Assembly: GCA_003650675.1 (NCBI GenBank)
Contig: QMRH01000006.1
Coordinates: 1-48,184, forward strand
Direction of reading: 5' to 3'
DNA: 48,184 nucleotides
Source: Thermoprotei archaeon
GTDB lineage: Archaea; Thermoproteota; Thermoprotei; Thermofilales; B20-G17
Position 1 is the first letter of the stretch. Every line of letters starts with the position of its first letter. The notes beneath the pieces are model-generated. The model was not told the DNA's origin. It saw only the letters and a list, made by a program, of their open reading frames with translations, and searched no databases. Below, one piece after another: positions 25,853 to 34,003 of this stretch. A program made the position numbers and the translations under genes.

Positions 25853-27023
25853 TGAAAATCCTCCTAGTCCCGTTGCCGTGATCCACCATGGTCTTTAACA
25901 CACCTACAACCAACATGGATCCATCCTTATACCATCCAGAGGTGACATTTGTATCCGCATAGACTCCGTCTATTGAAACGTAGTGTTGTACCTCCCATAT
26001 AGCGTAGATACTTATGTCCCGTGTAACCGTTATGTTGATGACTGGGTTCTCGGAGTATACGTCACCCGTCCATCCCTTAAAAACAGCCCTAGTGCCTTCA
26101 TTAAGGTATACTATGGTGTTTGAGACACTTACCTCGATTTCGGAGCCCCTTAAATACACCCCTCCACCCGAAACATTACCATACTGGGAGAAAACGTTAA
26201 CCCTATAGGTTAGGAGAATACGGTAGGGTATGCTGGCAGGTAAGGTGACCGTAATGGTGGAGGGGGCCGAGAAAACCCCTTCATCCAACCACGAGTATAC
26301 GACGGCTAGGCCATAGGCATCAAGCGTGGATGGATACATTTTAGGGGAGCCGGGGGCATATTCAGGGTACATCAACTCGCGTCCCTCGTTATTCACGGTC
26401 ATCGTGTTCGCGTGGCCTAGCCCCAGGGCATGGCCTATTTCATGTACAGCTATATTAAATATGTCCGTGGAAGAAAGTGTGTGAATGGAGCCTGAGCCTG
26501 TAGCATATTGCGTGTGGATGGTTATATCCACGTGGACTATCTTTTTAGTGCTCTGGGAAAAGGTGGTTTCAGCCACCCCCAACTCTCCTCCCGGTGTAGC
26601 TGGGGTGTCACTGAAATACACTATAATGTCTCTTGGAAGCACGGTCGATGAATATTCTATTGTAAACTTGAAGGATTTCAGGTACGTGTACCCGTATTCG
26701 TTTGCAAAGGCCTCTAGAGCTTCATCCCATACATGGAAGGCTTCTGCTACGGCTTCAACATAGTTGCTGGGTATGGAGGGGTCGGTGATCACTACAACTG
26801 AAAGTATGGTGTGATCCCACGCCACCCCTGTCAGGTTCACCGAAACCGTGTTCAAAGAATACCTTGTGTTTGCTAAAGGCTGCTGAAACATCCTTTTGAC
26901 GCCATAAACATCCAGGAGTCCTAGTGGCATGACACTACAGGAAAATATCAGCAAAAGTATTATGGTTCCAGTTGCGATTTCCCTGAAAGAAACCCCCATG
27001 GCCTGTCCCCTCTCCCGAGGCAT
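25794..27023 (-). CDS. Secreted matrixin-type zinc metalloprotease, N-terminal part
   Basis: The protein has a signal peptide ('IATGTIILLLIFSCSVMPLG') and a metzincin active site 'IAVHEIGHALGLGHANTMTV' (HExxHxxGxxH) near residue 195 with a Met-turn in 'GRELMYPEY', the matrixin arrangement. After it comes the first tandem repeat, with 'GTRAVFKGWTGDVYSENPVI' and 'IWEVQHYVSIDGVYADTNVT' starting the second. The frame then runs on into a wrong end 'GWNSCYRGNCDKSSGK'. The ATG at 27023 or, with GAGAGGGG 9 bases ahead, the ATG at 26999 is the start. Intact, the gene (24704-27023) would give a surface protease of about 770 residues anchored by its C-terminal helix. Confidence 0.8.
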   Translation of the reverse strand: MPRERGQAMGVSFREIATGTIILLLIFSCSVMPLGLLDVYGVKRMFQQPLANTRYSLNTVSVNLTGVAWDHTILSVVVITDPSIPSNYVEAVAEAFHVWDEALEAFANEYGYTYLKSFKFTIEYSSTVLPRDIIVYFSDTPATPGGELGVAETTFSQSTKKIVHVDITIHTQYATGSGSIHTLSSTDIFNIAVHEIGHALGLGHANTMTVNNEGRELMYPEYAPGSPKMYPSTLDAYGLAVVYSWLDEGVFSAPSTITVTLPASIPYRILLTYRVNVFSQYGNVSGGGVYLRGSEIEVSVSNTIVYLNEGTRAVFKGWTGDVYSENPVINITVTRDISIYAIWEVQHYVSIDGVYADTNVTSGWYKDGSMLVVGVLKTMVDHGNGTRRIFIGWGWNSCYRGNCDKSSGK

Positions 27024-27062
27024 CCTATAAGATAAGCATGCTAAAAAGGCTTGCTAACAGGG

Positions 27063-27590
27063 CTACTCCTCTTTATTTGTAGTCGTCATTTTAGCATGGT
27101 GAAGCCTTCTAGATATGGCTGTTAAGATAGGCTGTAGGAGAACCATCATGGCTCCCATGAGGAGGCTTACCTCAGCTGCTAGAAGTTTATCGGATTCTAT
27201 TCCTCTTGCTTCAATGAGTATGGGTATACTAGAGTTTGATGGAGAAACATTGTATAAAACCAGCTTGTAGAGTCCTCTAACGTCGGGTTGAAGACTTATA
27301 GAGTAGGGTAGATTTAGGGATGTGTTTACGAGAAGTTGGCCGTAAGGATCGTAGATCTCCACCCATACACTCTCCCTCGAAACCACAACACCCCTCCCCG
27401 GACCACCGGGGAAAACACCTAGCGTTAAGTTCACGTAGCCTTTAACCGGTGATAAGTAAATCCAGTATGTTGTAGTAGGATAGCGGATCGCTGTTCTCAT
27501 GACGTTGAAGCTACCCTTTATAGCACCCAAGTAGAAGACCAGCGATAAGGCTAGGAGAATAAAACCCAACCTAGCCACCTTCATCATCAC
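27063..27590 (-). CDS. Membrane protein of an ABC exporter operon, unknown function
   Basis: The 175-residue protein has an N-terminal helix (about residues 8-26), a strand-rich outer domain ('GYVNLTLGVFPGGPGRGVVV', 'RGLYKLVLYNVSPSNSSIPI') and a second helix near residue 145, ending in a basic tail. Its start overlaps the permease stop by 4 bases, so it belongs to the same transcript as the ABC ATPase and permease and may be an accessory subunit of the exporter. No family is recognised. Confidence 0.65.
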   Translation of the reverse strand: MMMKVARLGFILLALSLVFYLGAIKGSFNVMRTAIRYPTTTYWIYLSPVKGYVNLTLGVFPGGPGRGVVVSRESVWVEIYDPYGQLLVNTSLNLPYSISLQPDVRGLYKLVLYNVSPSNSSIPILIEARGIESDKLLAAEVSLLMGAMMVLLQPILTAISRRLHHAKMTTTNKEE

Positions 27591-28327
27591 TTGCCCACCT
27601 CGAACCTTTTATCAAAATACCATATACCGGCTAGAAGGAAGGGTATCGGATACAGTATAGAGGCAATGAACACCCATGTGTCTAGGCTACCTAAACCCAG
27701 AAGATAATATGCTAGCTTGGAGTAGCAGAGGGTGGGTAGAAATCCATATTGTTCGCCGATAAGCTTGGAACCTGCCTCGATGGCCAGCGCCACCGCTATA
27801 GACGTCAATATTGAAGGTAAAGTTTTCTTTAGTATGAGGGTTATGGGAAGGAAAATCGACATATAGAACATGGACAGTAAAACTATCGCCGTAAGGGTCT
27901 GGATGTAAGGTGACGGCAACTTACCCAAGTTAAAGTAAAAGTTTGGTATAACGCCAACAGCCAGCGAAAAGGCTGAAGCTACCAGAGACAATATTAGACT
28001 TGAAATGATTTTACTTAGGAGATAGCTTTTCCGGGAAACCGGAAGGGTGAGAAGTACATGCATTTTCCCCATCTCATAGTCCCTTGCAATGGAAAGCGAG
28101 GATGTGATGGCAAGCAGAAATGCTATAAATATTTGCGCTGAATTGAAGCCATAGAACAATACCTGCTTCAGCAGAGTATCGACGATGGACTGGGATGCAG
28201 AAGGTTCGGCTACAGGAATCATCCAAAGCATCCCTAGAGAAACCATGATGAGCGTAGCTGTAAGGCATATGTCGATTAAAGGAAACCTGGTTAATTCTCT
28301 AAGTTCCGCTAAAACCAGTTTAATCAA
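27587..28327 (-). CDS. ABC-2-type transporter permease
   Basis: The 246-residue protein has six hydrophobic helices. 'ARDYEMGKMHVLLTLPVSRK' between helices 2 and 3 is the coupling region of ABC-2-type permeases (the 'ARDYE-G...LLTLPVSR' motif). It overlaps the ATPase stop by 8 bases. Together with the ATPase it forms an exporter; cargo cannot be told from sequence, though the secreted protease just downstream and the small membrane protein suggest a role at the cell surface. Confidence 0.85.
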   Translation of the reverse strand: MIKLVLAELRELTRFPLIDICLTATLIMVSLGMLWMIPVAEPSASQSIVDTLLKQVLFYGFNSAQIFIAFLLAITSSLSIARDYEMGKMHVLLTLPVSRKSYLLSKIISSLILSLVASAFSLAVGVIPNFYFNLGKLPSPYIQTLTAIVLLSMFYMSIFLPITLILKKTLPSILTSIAVALAIEAGSKLIGEQYGFLPTLCYSKLAYYLLGLGSLDTWVFIASILYPIPFLLAGIWYFDKRFEVGK

Positions 28328-29219
28328 CCTGCATCACCATGTCAAAGGCTTCGTCCTCATCGAGGACCCCGTAACTTATCTCCACGCTTTCAAGTAACCC
28401 CAGATCTTTGACGGTCTCCCAGAGCTTCGTCCTCTCTTCCTCGTCTTCAAGCACCACCACAACTAGCCCTCTTTTACTGAGCCTGGCTTTTAAGCCCAGT
28501 TTAACCAGCCGGTTGACTATTTTCTCCGGCTCACTTGTCTTAACGACTGCGGTTCTCCAGAGTTTACCAAGAACTTCATCGGCGTAGCCTACTTTAACAA
28601 TCCTACCCTTTCTGACCACAACAGTGTATCCGTTTAAACCCTTGATGTGGCTTAAAGCATGCGTGCTTAGAACTACACTTACATTTTTCTTTGCTTTATC
28701 CCTTAAAATATCGATCAATTTCCTCGAGGTCCAGAAATCCAGGTTAGCGAACGGTTCATCTAGGATCAGTAATGGGGGATCGCCTAACAATGCCTGTACT
28801 ATAGCCACCTTCTGGAGGGTGCCCTTAGAGTACCCTCTAATGACCTTATTGACATAGTCTCCTAGCGAAAGTGCATCTATCAACTCCTTCACATCGTCTC
28901 TTGAAGCACCCTTTATCTCAGCTACCAGCGAAAGATACTCGACTCCAGTCATGAAGTCATAGAAGTGATATTTCTCGGGTAAAGCTCCAACAAGACCTTT
29001 CTCAACCACCTTTCTCGGCTCCTCGCCCATAACCTCAACGAACCCCGCATCCTGTTTCATCAATCCAAGCATTATGTTTATGGCTGTGCTTTTACCAGAA
29101 CCATTAGGGCCCACAAGAAAATTCAAGCCTCTCCTCAATGTAAAGGAAATTTTATCCAATGCAGTTACTTCCCCAAACCTCTTGGTTACGGAGTCGAAGA
29201 CAACGACCCCTTTTCCCAT
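28320..29219 (-). CDS. ABC transporter ATP-binding protein
   Basis: The 299-residue protein shows Walker A 'LVGPNGSGKSTAINI', the signature 'IRGYSKGTLQKVAIVQALLG', Walker B 'PPLLILDEPFANLD' and a switch histidine in 'VVLSTHALSHI'. The C-terminal part (about 200-299) is a small regulatory domain of the kind seen in exporters of the CcmA/DrrA group. It is the first gene of a three-gene minus-strand operon, with a GGGAGGGAGAG ribosome site before ATG 29219. Confidence 0.92.
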   Translation of the reverse strand: MGKGVVVFDSVTKRFGEVTALDKISFTLRRGLNFLVGPNGSGKSTAINIMLGLMKQDAGFVEVMGEEPRKVVEKGLVGALPEKYHFYDFMTGVEYLSLVAEIKGASRDDVKELIDALSLGDYVNKVIRGYSKGTLQKVAIVQALLGDPPLLILDEPFANLDFWTSRKLIDILRDKAKKNVSVVLSTHALSHIKGLNGYTVVVRKGRIVKVGYADEVLGKLWRTAVVKTSEPEKIVNRLVKLGLKARLSKRGLVVVVLEDEEERTKLWETVKDLGLLESVEISYGVLDEDEAFDMVMQVD

Positions 29220-29338
29220 GCTCTCCCTCCCGCTTAAATCCTTAGTTACTTTAAAGTTCCATGTTAATATAAAAATGACTATGTACTGTAATTTTCTTAA
29301 AAGAAACCATAATCACCCGTAAATTTAGCCTTATGAAG

Positions 29339-30064
29339 CTATTTCCCTGTTATTTTAATTAGTTCTTGAGCTAACCTCTCCACAGCTATACTGACGATCT
29401 TTTCACCATGTTTTTTAGTAGCTTTCTCTGGATGGCCTAAAGACCCTGTGGACGTGTATTCCTTCATGGGTTTAACGGTATATACCTGTGTTTTCTTACC
29501 GTATGTTCCCGACCCTCTAGCTTCCTCGGCGACCACCCTCTGGTTCAACGCGTAGGCTACAGCCGTTTCGCCTTCATCAGCATGGGTTATCGGCACCCCA
29601 TAGATTTCCGTTACAACGTCCTTTACGGTCTCCCACCAGTTGACCGCATATGCTTCCACACCGTGCTCTAAAACCAGTTTTCTGACGGCCAATCTCAACG
29701 CACATGTGTTTCCGCCATGACCATTTAGTATAAGGAATCTCTTGAACCCATGTTTATGCAGACTCAAACAGACCTCCACAATGATTTTGGTTAATGTCTC
29801 ACTGCCAATGGTAACTGTACCCGGGAAATCCATATGGTGGCCGCTAACACCGTAGGGAATAGGCGGTGCAACCAAGATGTTCAGCCTTCCCTCTAGATGC
29901 TTGGCTAGACGTACTGAAACCTCGAAAGCTGTGTGAGTATCGTTGTCTAAGGGAAGGTGTCTCCCATGCTGTTCCAGAGACCCCACCGGAATAATCACGA
30001 AATCCGTTTTTTCTAATATTTCGGCAACCTCCGGCCACGACAGTTTGCCTAGAAGAAAAACCAT
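29339..30064 (-). CDS. Creatininase-family amidohydrolase
   Basis: The 241-residue protein reads 'DFVIIPVGSLEQHGRHLPLD' and 'NDTHTAFEVSVRL', the metal-binding E-x-H and D of the creatininase/ArfB/MftE family, then 'HHMDFPGTVTIGSETL' and 'FLILNGHGGNTCALRLAVRK', a typical zinc-binding 'NGHGGN' loop, and 'THADEGETAVAYAL' with the later glutamates. The fold hydrolyses cyclic amides or formamides (creatinine, FAPy in riboflavin and F420 synthesis); which applies here is not shown. In archaea, a FAPy formamide hydrolase is the likeliest role. It is read away from the unknown gene at 30137. Confidence 0.85.
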   Translation of the reverse strand: MVFLLGKLSWPEVAEILEKTDFVIIPVGSLEQHGRHLPLDNDTHTAFEVSVRLAKHLEGRLNILVAPPIPYGVSGHHMDFPGTVTIGSETLTKIIVEVCLSLHKHGFKRFLILNGHGGNTCALRLAVRKLVLEHGVEAYAVNWWETVKDVVTEIYGVPITHADEGETAVAYALNQRVVAEEARGSGTYGKKTQVYTVKPMKEYTSTGSLGHPEKATKKHGEKIVSIAVERLAQELIKITGK

Positions 30065-30136
30065 TTTTACACCAGTAACTAAGAGTTATCGAGGATTTAT
30101 AAGTAATATTGCAAGGTATTAATCTAGTTTAACTAG

Positions 30137-30787
30137 GTGTGGGTGGACTTGCCTAGAAAAGTAGAGTTGTTGAAGATAGTTGAGATAGATTTGGATCGAT
30201 GGGGGTTTAAGAACTGTATTGCATACTTAACTTCCAGCATCGACATAACAGGCTGTAAGCTTAGGATCGTGCCTCCACCTGGAGCACGTGTAGTAGGGGC
30301 CTTTCCTTCCTGGCCAGAATACATGGAGGAGTTTCTAGAGTGGAAGATTAAAGCCTACAGGAGGATCTTTGAAGAGGAAGTAAAGTATTCTTTTGGTGTG
30401 AGGCTTGATCTTGAAGGCAGAGTGGATCCCGGTTTCTTCATACTATCTGCCTGGATGGTTAAACCGCAGGGAGACGAGTTAATGAAACTGGTGTTTGACC
30501 TGGCAGCTTCATTTGACTTTAAACTAATAGTAAGTCCCATTCAAATACACTACAACCTAGATGGCTCGAAAACAGGGATATTGGAGTTATCTGCTAGGAA
30601 GGGGGTGCTACAGGGTGAAATTGTTTTCAAACCAGTGACACCCATTGTTGCGGGCACGGTGGAAGCCTACATAAAAGACGACATACTACCGTTTGTAGTC
30701 AGCTTAAGGGAGGTAGAAGAAGACATTGTGCTCGTGGAGAAGTACAGGTTGGTGCTCAGGTTACCGGATCTAGTGTGTTTAGGTTGA
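30137..30787 (+). CDS. Unknown protein, probably archaeal
   Basis: The 216-residue frame has no family that I can name. It reads 'RKVELLKIVEIDLDRWGFKN' near its start, then 'VVGAFPSWPEYMEEFLEWKI', 'DPGFFILSAWMVKPQGDELM', and a strand-rich tail. The GTG at 30137 is followed at 30149 by a TTG preceded by GGTGTGGGTGG, which is a good ribosome site, so the true protein may start there at residue 5. It shares a 72-base region with the divergent creatininase-family gene. Confidence 0.6.
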   Translation: MWVDLPRKVELLKIVEIDLDRWGFKNCIAYLTSSIDITGCKLRIVPPPGARVVGAFPSWPEYMEEFLEWKIKAYRRIFEEEVKYSFGVRLDLEGRVDPGFFILSAWMVKPQGDELMKLVFDLAASFDFKLIVSPIQIHYNLDGSKTGILELSARKGVLQGEIVFKPVTPIVAGTVEAYIKDDILPFVVSLREVEEDIVLVEKYRLVLRLPDLVCLG

Positions 30788-30842
30788 ACGAAATCGTAGC
30801 CTTAATTATACACATAAAATAGATTGATCATGGGGATACGGG

Positions 30843-31313
30843 ATGAACAGGAATGGACACATCGGCTTAACTCTTCTCATTACTTCAGCAATACTCTACT
30901 TTTTTAACCTCAAGGACTCCACATCCCTCTTGACAGCATTGTTTATAGTTATTTTATCCACCTTGCCGGACGTCGACCTTAAATGGGAGATTCCCCACAG
31001 GAGATACACTCACAATATTTCGGCGGGTCTAGTAGCTGGAGTATGCTTCGGCTTCATAACAATGTATGCTGGAATCGGTTTTATCCCTGGATTCATAGGA
31101 GGTTTGGGTGGCGTGTTATGTCATCTACTTGGAGACCTATTAACCTACATGCCGTTTAACCCTCTCTGGCCTTTCTATAGTCTTGAAGTCTCCCTCAGGT
31201 TATTTAAATCAAGCTCGAAAACCGTTAACAATCTTTTTCTTGCAGCTGGATTCACAGTCTTCACATATTACCTTACTACAATATACTATGGAATCGAGGT
31301 TTCAATACCCTAA
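30843..31313 (+). CDS. Membrane-bound metal-dependent hydrolase family protein (DUF457)
   Basis: The 156-residue protein has about four membrane helices. The first is preceded by 'MNRNGHIGLT' with the conserved histidine, the second is followed by 'STLPDVDLKW' with its two aspartates and by 'HRRYTHNISAG', and the third is followed by 'LCHLLGDLLTYMPFNPLWPF'. These His and Asp positions define the YdjM/DUF457 family (PF04307), thought to be metal-dependent membrane hydrolases. The ATG follows a GGGGATACGGG ribosome site. The gene lies just upstream of the IS607 right end. Confidence 0.85.
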   Translation: MNRNGHIGLTLLITSAILYFFNLKDSTSLLTALFIVILSTLPDVDLKWEIPHRRYTHNISAGLVAGVCFGFITMYAGIGFIPGFIGGLGGVLCHLLGDLLTYMPFNPLWPFYSLEVSLRLFKSSSKTVNNLFLAAGFTVFTYYLTTIYYGIEVSIP

Positions 31314-31443
31314 GAAATAACGTGAGGAAGAGTGCCGGTTCAAGAGAAAACCTTGAAAAGCCGACTACAATGGATCTTAAATAAATCTTATGCTTCCGCC
31401 TGATTTTGAGAATCTTCCGTTTGTCCCTACCGCTTCATTTTAT
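31314..31443. other. Short gene-free stretch before the IS607 right end
   Basis: I see no gene here. It lies between the DUF457-like gene and the right end of the IS607 element, and presumably carries the terminator of the former. Confidence 0.3.
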
Positions 31444-31720
31444 TTAAAACTGTTGCTTTTTGTATTTGTAGTAGGGACTTCCACCTCGCCACAGAGACTT
31501 GCTTATCCCTATGGGGTCATGGGTGGCGGTCGAGACCAACGGCACGGGCCTCCCATCTAGGGTGGCATGCCCTGCGGAGTAATGGGAGCCATGCTCCAAG
31601 CCCCGCAGGGCCTTGAAGAGGAGATTCCAGACAGCGACTACGTCACGGTGCCACAGCTCTCCGCCTATACTACACCTTCCTCGGTAGCTTCACGCTTTTC
31701 ACTATGACAGTTCTAGTCAC
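31444..31720 (-). pseudogene. Deleted tnpB gene retaining its structured 3' RNA region
   Basis: From GTG 31720 the frame reads 'TRTVIVKSVKLPRKV' and stops at 31670. A second frame then reads 'GELWHRDVVAVWNLLFKALR' and 'KSLWRGGSPYYKYKKQQF' to the TAA at 31444. These are the first 16 and last 70-odd residues of TnpB, with the N-R-D-V-V-A-x-W-N-L-L helix of the C-terminal catalytic half. Hence about 300 codons are missing. On the same strand, GCCCTGCGG/CCGCAGGGC (31569-31577 with 31603-31611) encloses GGAGC/GCTCC (31585-31589 with 31593-31597), a strong hairpin of the kind expected for the guide RNA that overlaps tnpB ends. Confidence 0.75.
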
Positions 31721-31721
31721 T

Positions 31722-32360
31722 CTAGTTATTCTTCTCAACCTCCTCTAATAGCTCCTTGAAGCCTTGAACGAGCTTCTTTTTCCTACGACTCCTCATACCA
31801 TAGAGCTTATCAGCGAACGATTTAACTACTGCTAGTAAGTCCTCTACTAGTTCTTGGTAAGCGTCTCTAGGTTCTTCCCCATAGACAACTTCTATACATA
31901 CACCATGCTGTTTGAAGAAGTACTCTAAGTACTCGAAGCCGAACCTCGTAAGCCTATCCTTATAGGTAATAACTACTACATCTACTTGCCTATCCACCAC
32001 ATACTTGAATAGCTTCATTAGTCCTCTACGATTAGTCTTTAGCCCACTAGCAATATCGCTCAGAACATCTACTATTCTATATCCTTTAGCAGTACAGTAC
32101 TGTGTAAGATATTTTATCTGTCTCTCTAAATCACTCTTCTGGTCGCTAGAGCTTATACGAGCATAAATTACTGCTCTTACCTCTTTTACTCTCTCTTTTC
32201 CACTCACTATCCTCTCTATCTCACTTTCTGGTATCATCCATCTACCAGTAGGAGTCTTGACTGCTCTAATCTTACCTGAGTAAATCCACCTCTTTAAAGT
32301 AATGAAGCTAATACCAAGACGCTTACACGCTTCCCTCGGTGGTAGTAGTCTTTCCGTCAT
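31722..32360 (-). CDS. tnpA: IS607 serine recombinase (TnpA)
   Basis: The 212-residue protein has an N-terminal MerR-like helix-turn-helix ('PPREACKRLGISFITLKRWI', then 'TPTGRWMIPESEIERI') and a serine recombinase domain with the catalytic 'YARISSSDQKSDLERQI', the 'DIASGLKTNRRGLMKLF' loop and 'VVVITYKDRLTRFGFEYLEY'. It is the transposase of IS607 elements and joins DNA by a phosphoserine link with little target preference. Start ATG at 32360. All signature residues are present, so it should be active. Confidence 0.93.
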   Translation of the reverse strand: MTERLLPPREACKRLGISFITLKRWIYSGKIRAVKTPTGRWMIPESEIERIVSGKERVKEVRAVIYARISSSDQKSDLERQIKYLTQYCTAKGYRIVDVLSDIASGLKTNRRGLMKLFKYVVDRQVDVVVITYKDRLTRFGFEYLEYFFKQHGVCIEVVYGEEPRDAYQELVEDLLAVVKSFADKLYGMRSRRKKKLVQGFKELLEEVEKNN

Positions 32361-32399
32361 CCACTACTCTCCGACACAAAATGATACAATTTGAAATAC

Positions 32400-33206
32400 T
32401 TAAAGGTTTCTTCCCCTAATTTTCTCTGTATAGAATTCACAGAACGGGTCTCCTGCTGCAATACATTTGGACTCCATCATCCTTATTTCCGCGTTTAGGA
32501 ACTTTGAGAGAAGCCCGCTGAGATGCCCCCTAATGAAGTGGCTTGAAGGTTTACCCCCATCCCTAAAGATCTTACATTCAATAGAGTCGTGTAGCCTCAA
32601 TGTTATTTCGAAATTTTCCGGCCTATATTCAACCAACTCTACTCTGCCCCAGCCCCCAGCCTGGTAGAACTTTAGGATCTCTAGGAGCAACGTTTTCCCC
32701 TTAAGTCCAAGCTTCCTGGACAAATACTCGGCCATAAACCTTCCGCCGGAGAAGGCTAGATGGTAAAGGAAGGTTGCAGCTATGTACCCTAACCTCTCGT
32801 ATAGGCCTTTAACCATCATAGTAAAATCGTTTTCCAGCATAATTATGGATCTTACACCAGGAAACACGTAGAGGGGGAAGGCTAGTTCGTCCATCATGAA
32901 TCCTTTAACGGGAGAGCTTTTAAGGTACACTTCACTACCTGTAACCCTTTCTAACTCTTTTTTCACCTCTTCTATATTTATACTCTTATCTGTCAATTCT
33001 ACAAAAGTGAAAACAGGGGCTCGTTCCAAGCCTTCGGAGGAATGAGCACTGATGTTCAAGATGTTCACCTTGTATTTAGCGAATACTTCTAGTGCATTAC
33101 GTAGCTCCCCTGGCCTGTTAATTACAGTAAAGTATACTTCATAGATGTCTCTGTCTCCAGCATAGATCATCCAGGGAACATACCTTACGAACATGGCTGC
33201 CAGCAC
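32400..33206 (-). CDS. ACT-V4R domain regulator
   Basis: The 268-residue protein starts with a ligand-binding ACT domain (about residues 20-95, 'YFTVINRPGELRNALEVFAK', 'KVNILNISAHSS'). It ends with a V4R domain (about 140-262) holding 'GFMMDELAFPLYVFPGVRS' just before it and closing 'ESKCIAAGDPFCEFYTEK', with two cysteines spaced as in other V4R proteins. V4R domains bind small hydrophobic ligands; ACT domains bind amino acids. There is no DNA-binding domain, so it probably works as a sensor for another regulator. A TATA-like TTTAAATAAT at about 33225-33234 is the right distance for a leaderless GTG at 33206, with ATG 33194 as the alternative. The IS607 element landed just past its stop codon. 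Confidence 0.85.
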   Translation of the reverse strand: MLAAMFVRYVPWMIYAGDRDIYEVYFTVINRPGELRNALEVFAKYKVNILNISAHSSEGLERAPVFTFVELTDKSINIEEVKKELERVTGSEVYLKSSPVKGFMMDELAFPLYVFPGVRSIIMLENDFTMMVKGLYERLGYIAATFLYHLAFSGGRFMAEYLSRKLGLKGKTLLLEILKFYQAGGWGRVELVEYRPENFEITLRLHDSIECKIFRDGGKPSSHFIRGHLSGLLSKFLNAEIRMMESKCIAAGDPFCEFYTEKIRGRNL

Positions 33207-33481
33207 CAGGCTATACCATGATATTATTTAAAAGATTTTAATTTTTAATTTAAAATACTAGTGATTTTTCCAAAATATTTGCTGTTCACCCCAAACCCCT
33301 CCAAACCCTGCTTAATGCAATTAAATGGAGGTTAAATGTAAGCACGAGCACGAGGGACAAGAGTCAATCTTCTTTCTCTCATACTGTTTTTACTGTTCGA
33401 CTGGTAGAAGTCCATATGGTGAAGGTATAATCATTTAGCTTAATTTACTGTAATTCATTTCCGTTAACTTAATCAAATAAG

Positions 33482-33964
33482 GTGATGCTAATATATAGGG
33501 TGAAGAGGTTGGAGAGGGATTTGATGGACGTTGATGAGGCTTACCGTAAGTTGAGGGAGAGGTATTCGGAGGAGGAACTCGAGAAGATGATAGAAGCTAC
33601 AGTTAAAGAACTAAGATACTATTATGTTGCACCAAAAAGAGAGGATGCCATAATTTATCTAGCTAGGAAGCTTAAGTTCCAGAAGCCAAGAGTCCCTTCA
33701 AAAAGAGCTAGAATGGTATTTAAAGGTAAGACCTGGAGGATAAGATACATGAAGGTCGACAACTTCCCAGATGATCTAGAAGCTCTAGGACGTTTTCTCG
33801 AAAAACTGGAGGAAGACGGCGAAAAAATAGTTTCAGTAATGCCAGCTGTCGGCCCTCCACGCATCTTTATATCCATTGGAACATCAAGCGGATTACCAGC
33901 CACTGTGATAGGGTTTATTGTAATTTCAAGGGTTGGGAAAGTAGAAGATAAGCAAGGTGGTTGA
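33482..33964 (+). CDS. Unknown protein, possibly archaeal-specific
   Basis: The 160-residue protein has a helical N-terminal half ('YRKLRERYSEEELEKMIEAT') and a strand-rich C-terminal half with 'YMKVDNFPDDLEALGRFLEK' and 'MPAVGPPRIFISIGTSSGLP'. I do not know the family. It lies 39 bases before the S9 peptidase gene on the same strand and probably shares its transcript. Start choice: the ATG codons at 33482 or 33485. Confidence 0.6.
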   Translation: MMLIYRVKRLERDLMDVDEAYRKLRERYSEEELEKMIEATVKELRYYYVAPKREDAIIYLARKLKFQKPRVPSKRARMVFKGKTWRIRYMKVDNFPDDLEALGRFLEKLEEDGEKIVSVMPAVGPPRIFISIGTSSGLPATVIGFIVISRVGKVEDKQGG

Positions 33965-34003
33965 AAAGTAAAAGGTTATTAATGTAACGTTTTTTCGTTT
34001 TCC

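Larger units (their letters stand above)
31444..32395 (-). mobile_element. IS607-type insertion sequence with an internally deleted tnpB
   Basis: The element consists of an intact serine-recombinase gene (31722-32360) followed on the same strand by the start and the end of a tnpB gene, with the middle gone. Its left end lies in the gap between 32360 and the ACT-V4R stop at 32400. Its right end lies near the GC-rich text around 31450-31490. IS607 elements have no terminal inverted repeats, so the exact ends cannot be read directly. The transposase is intact, so the element may still move, while the accessory TnpB nuclease is lost. Confidence 0.8.
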
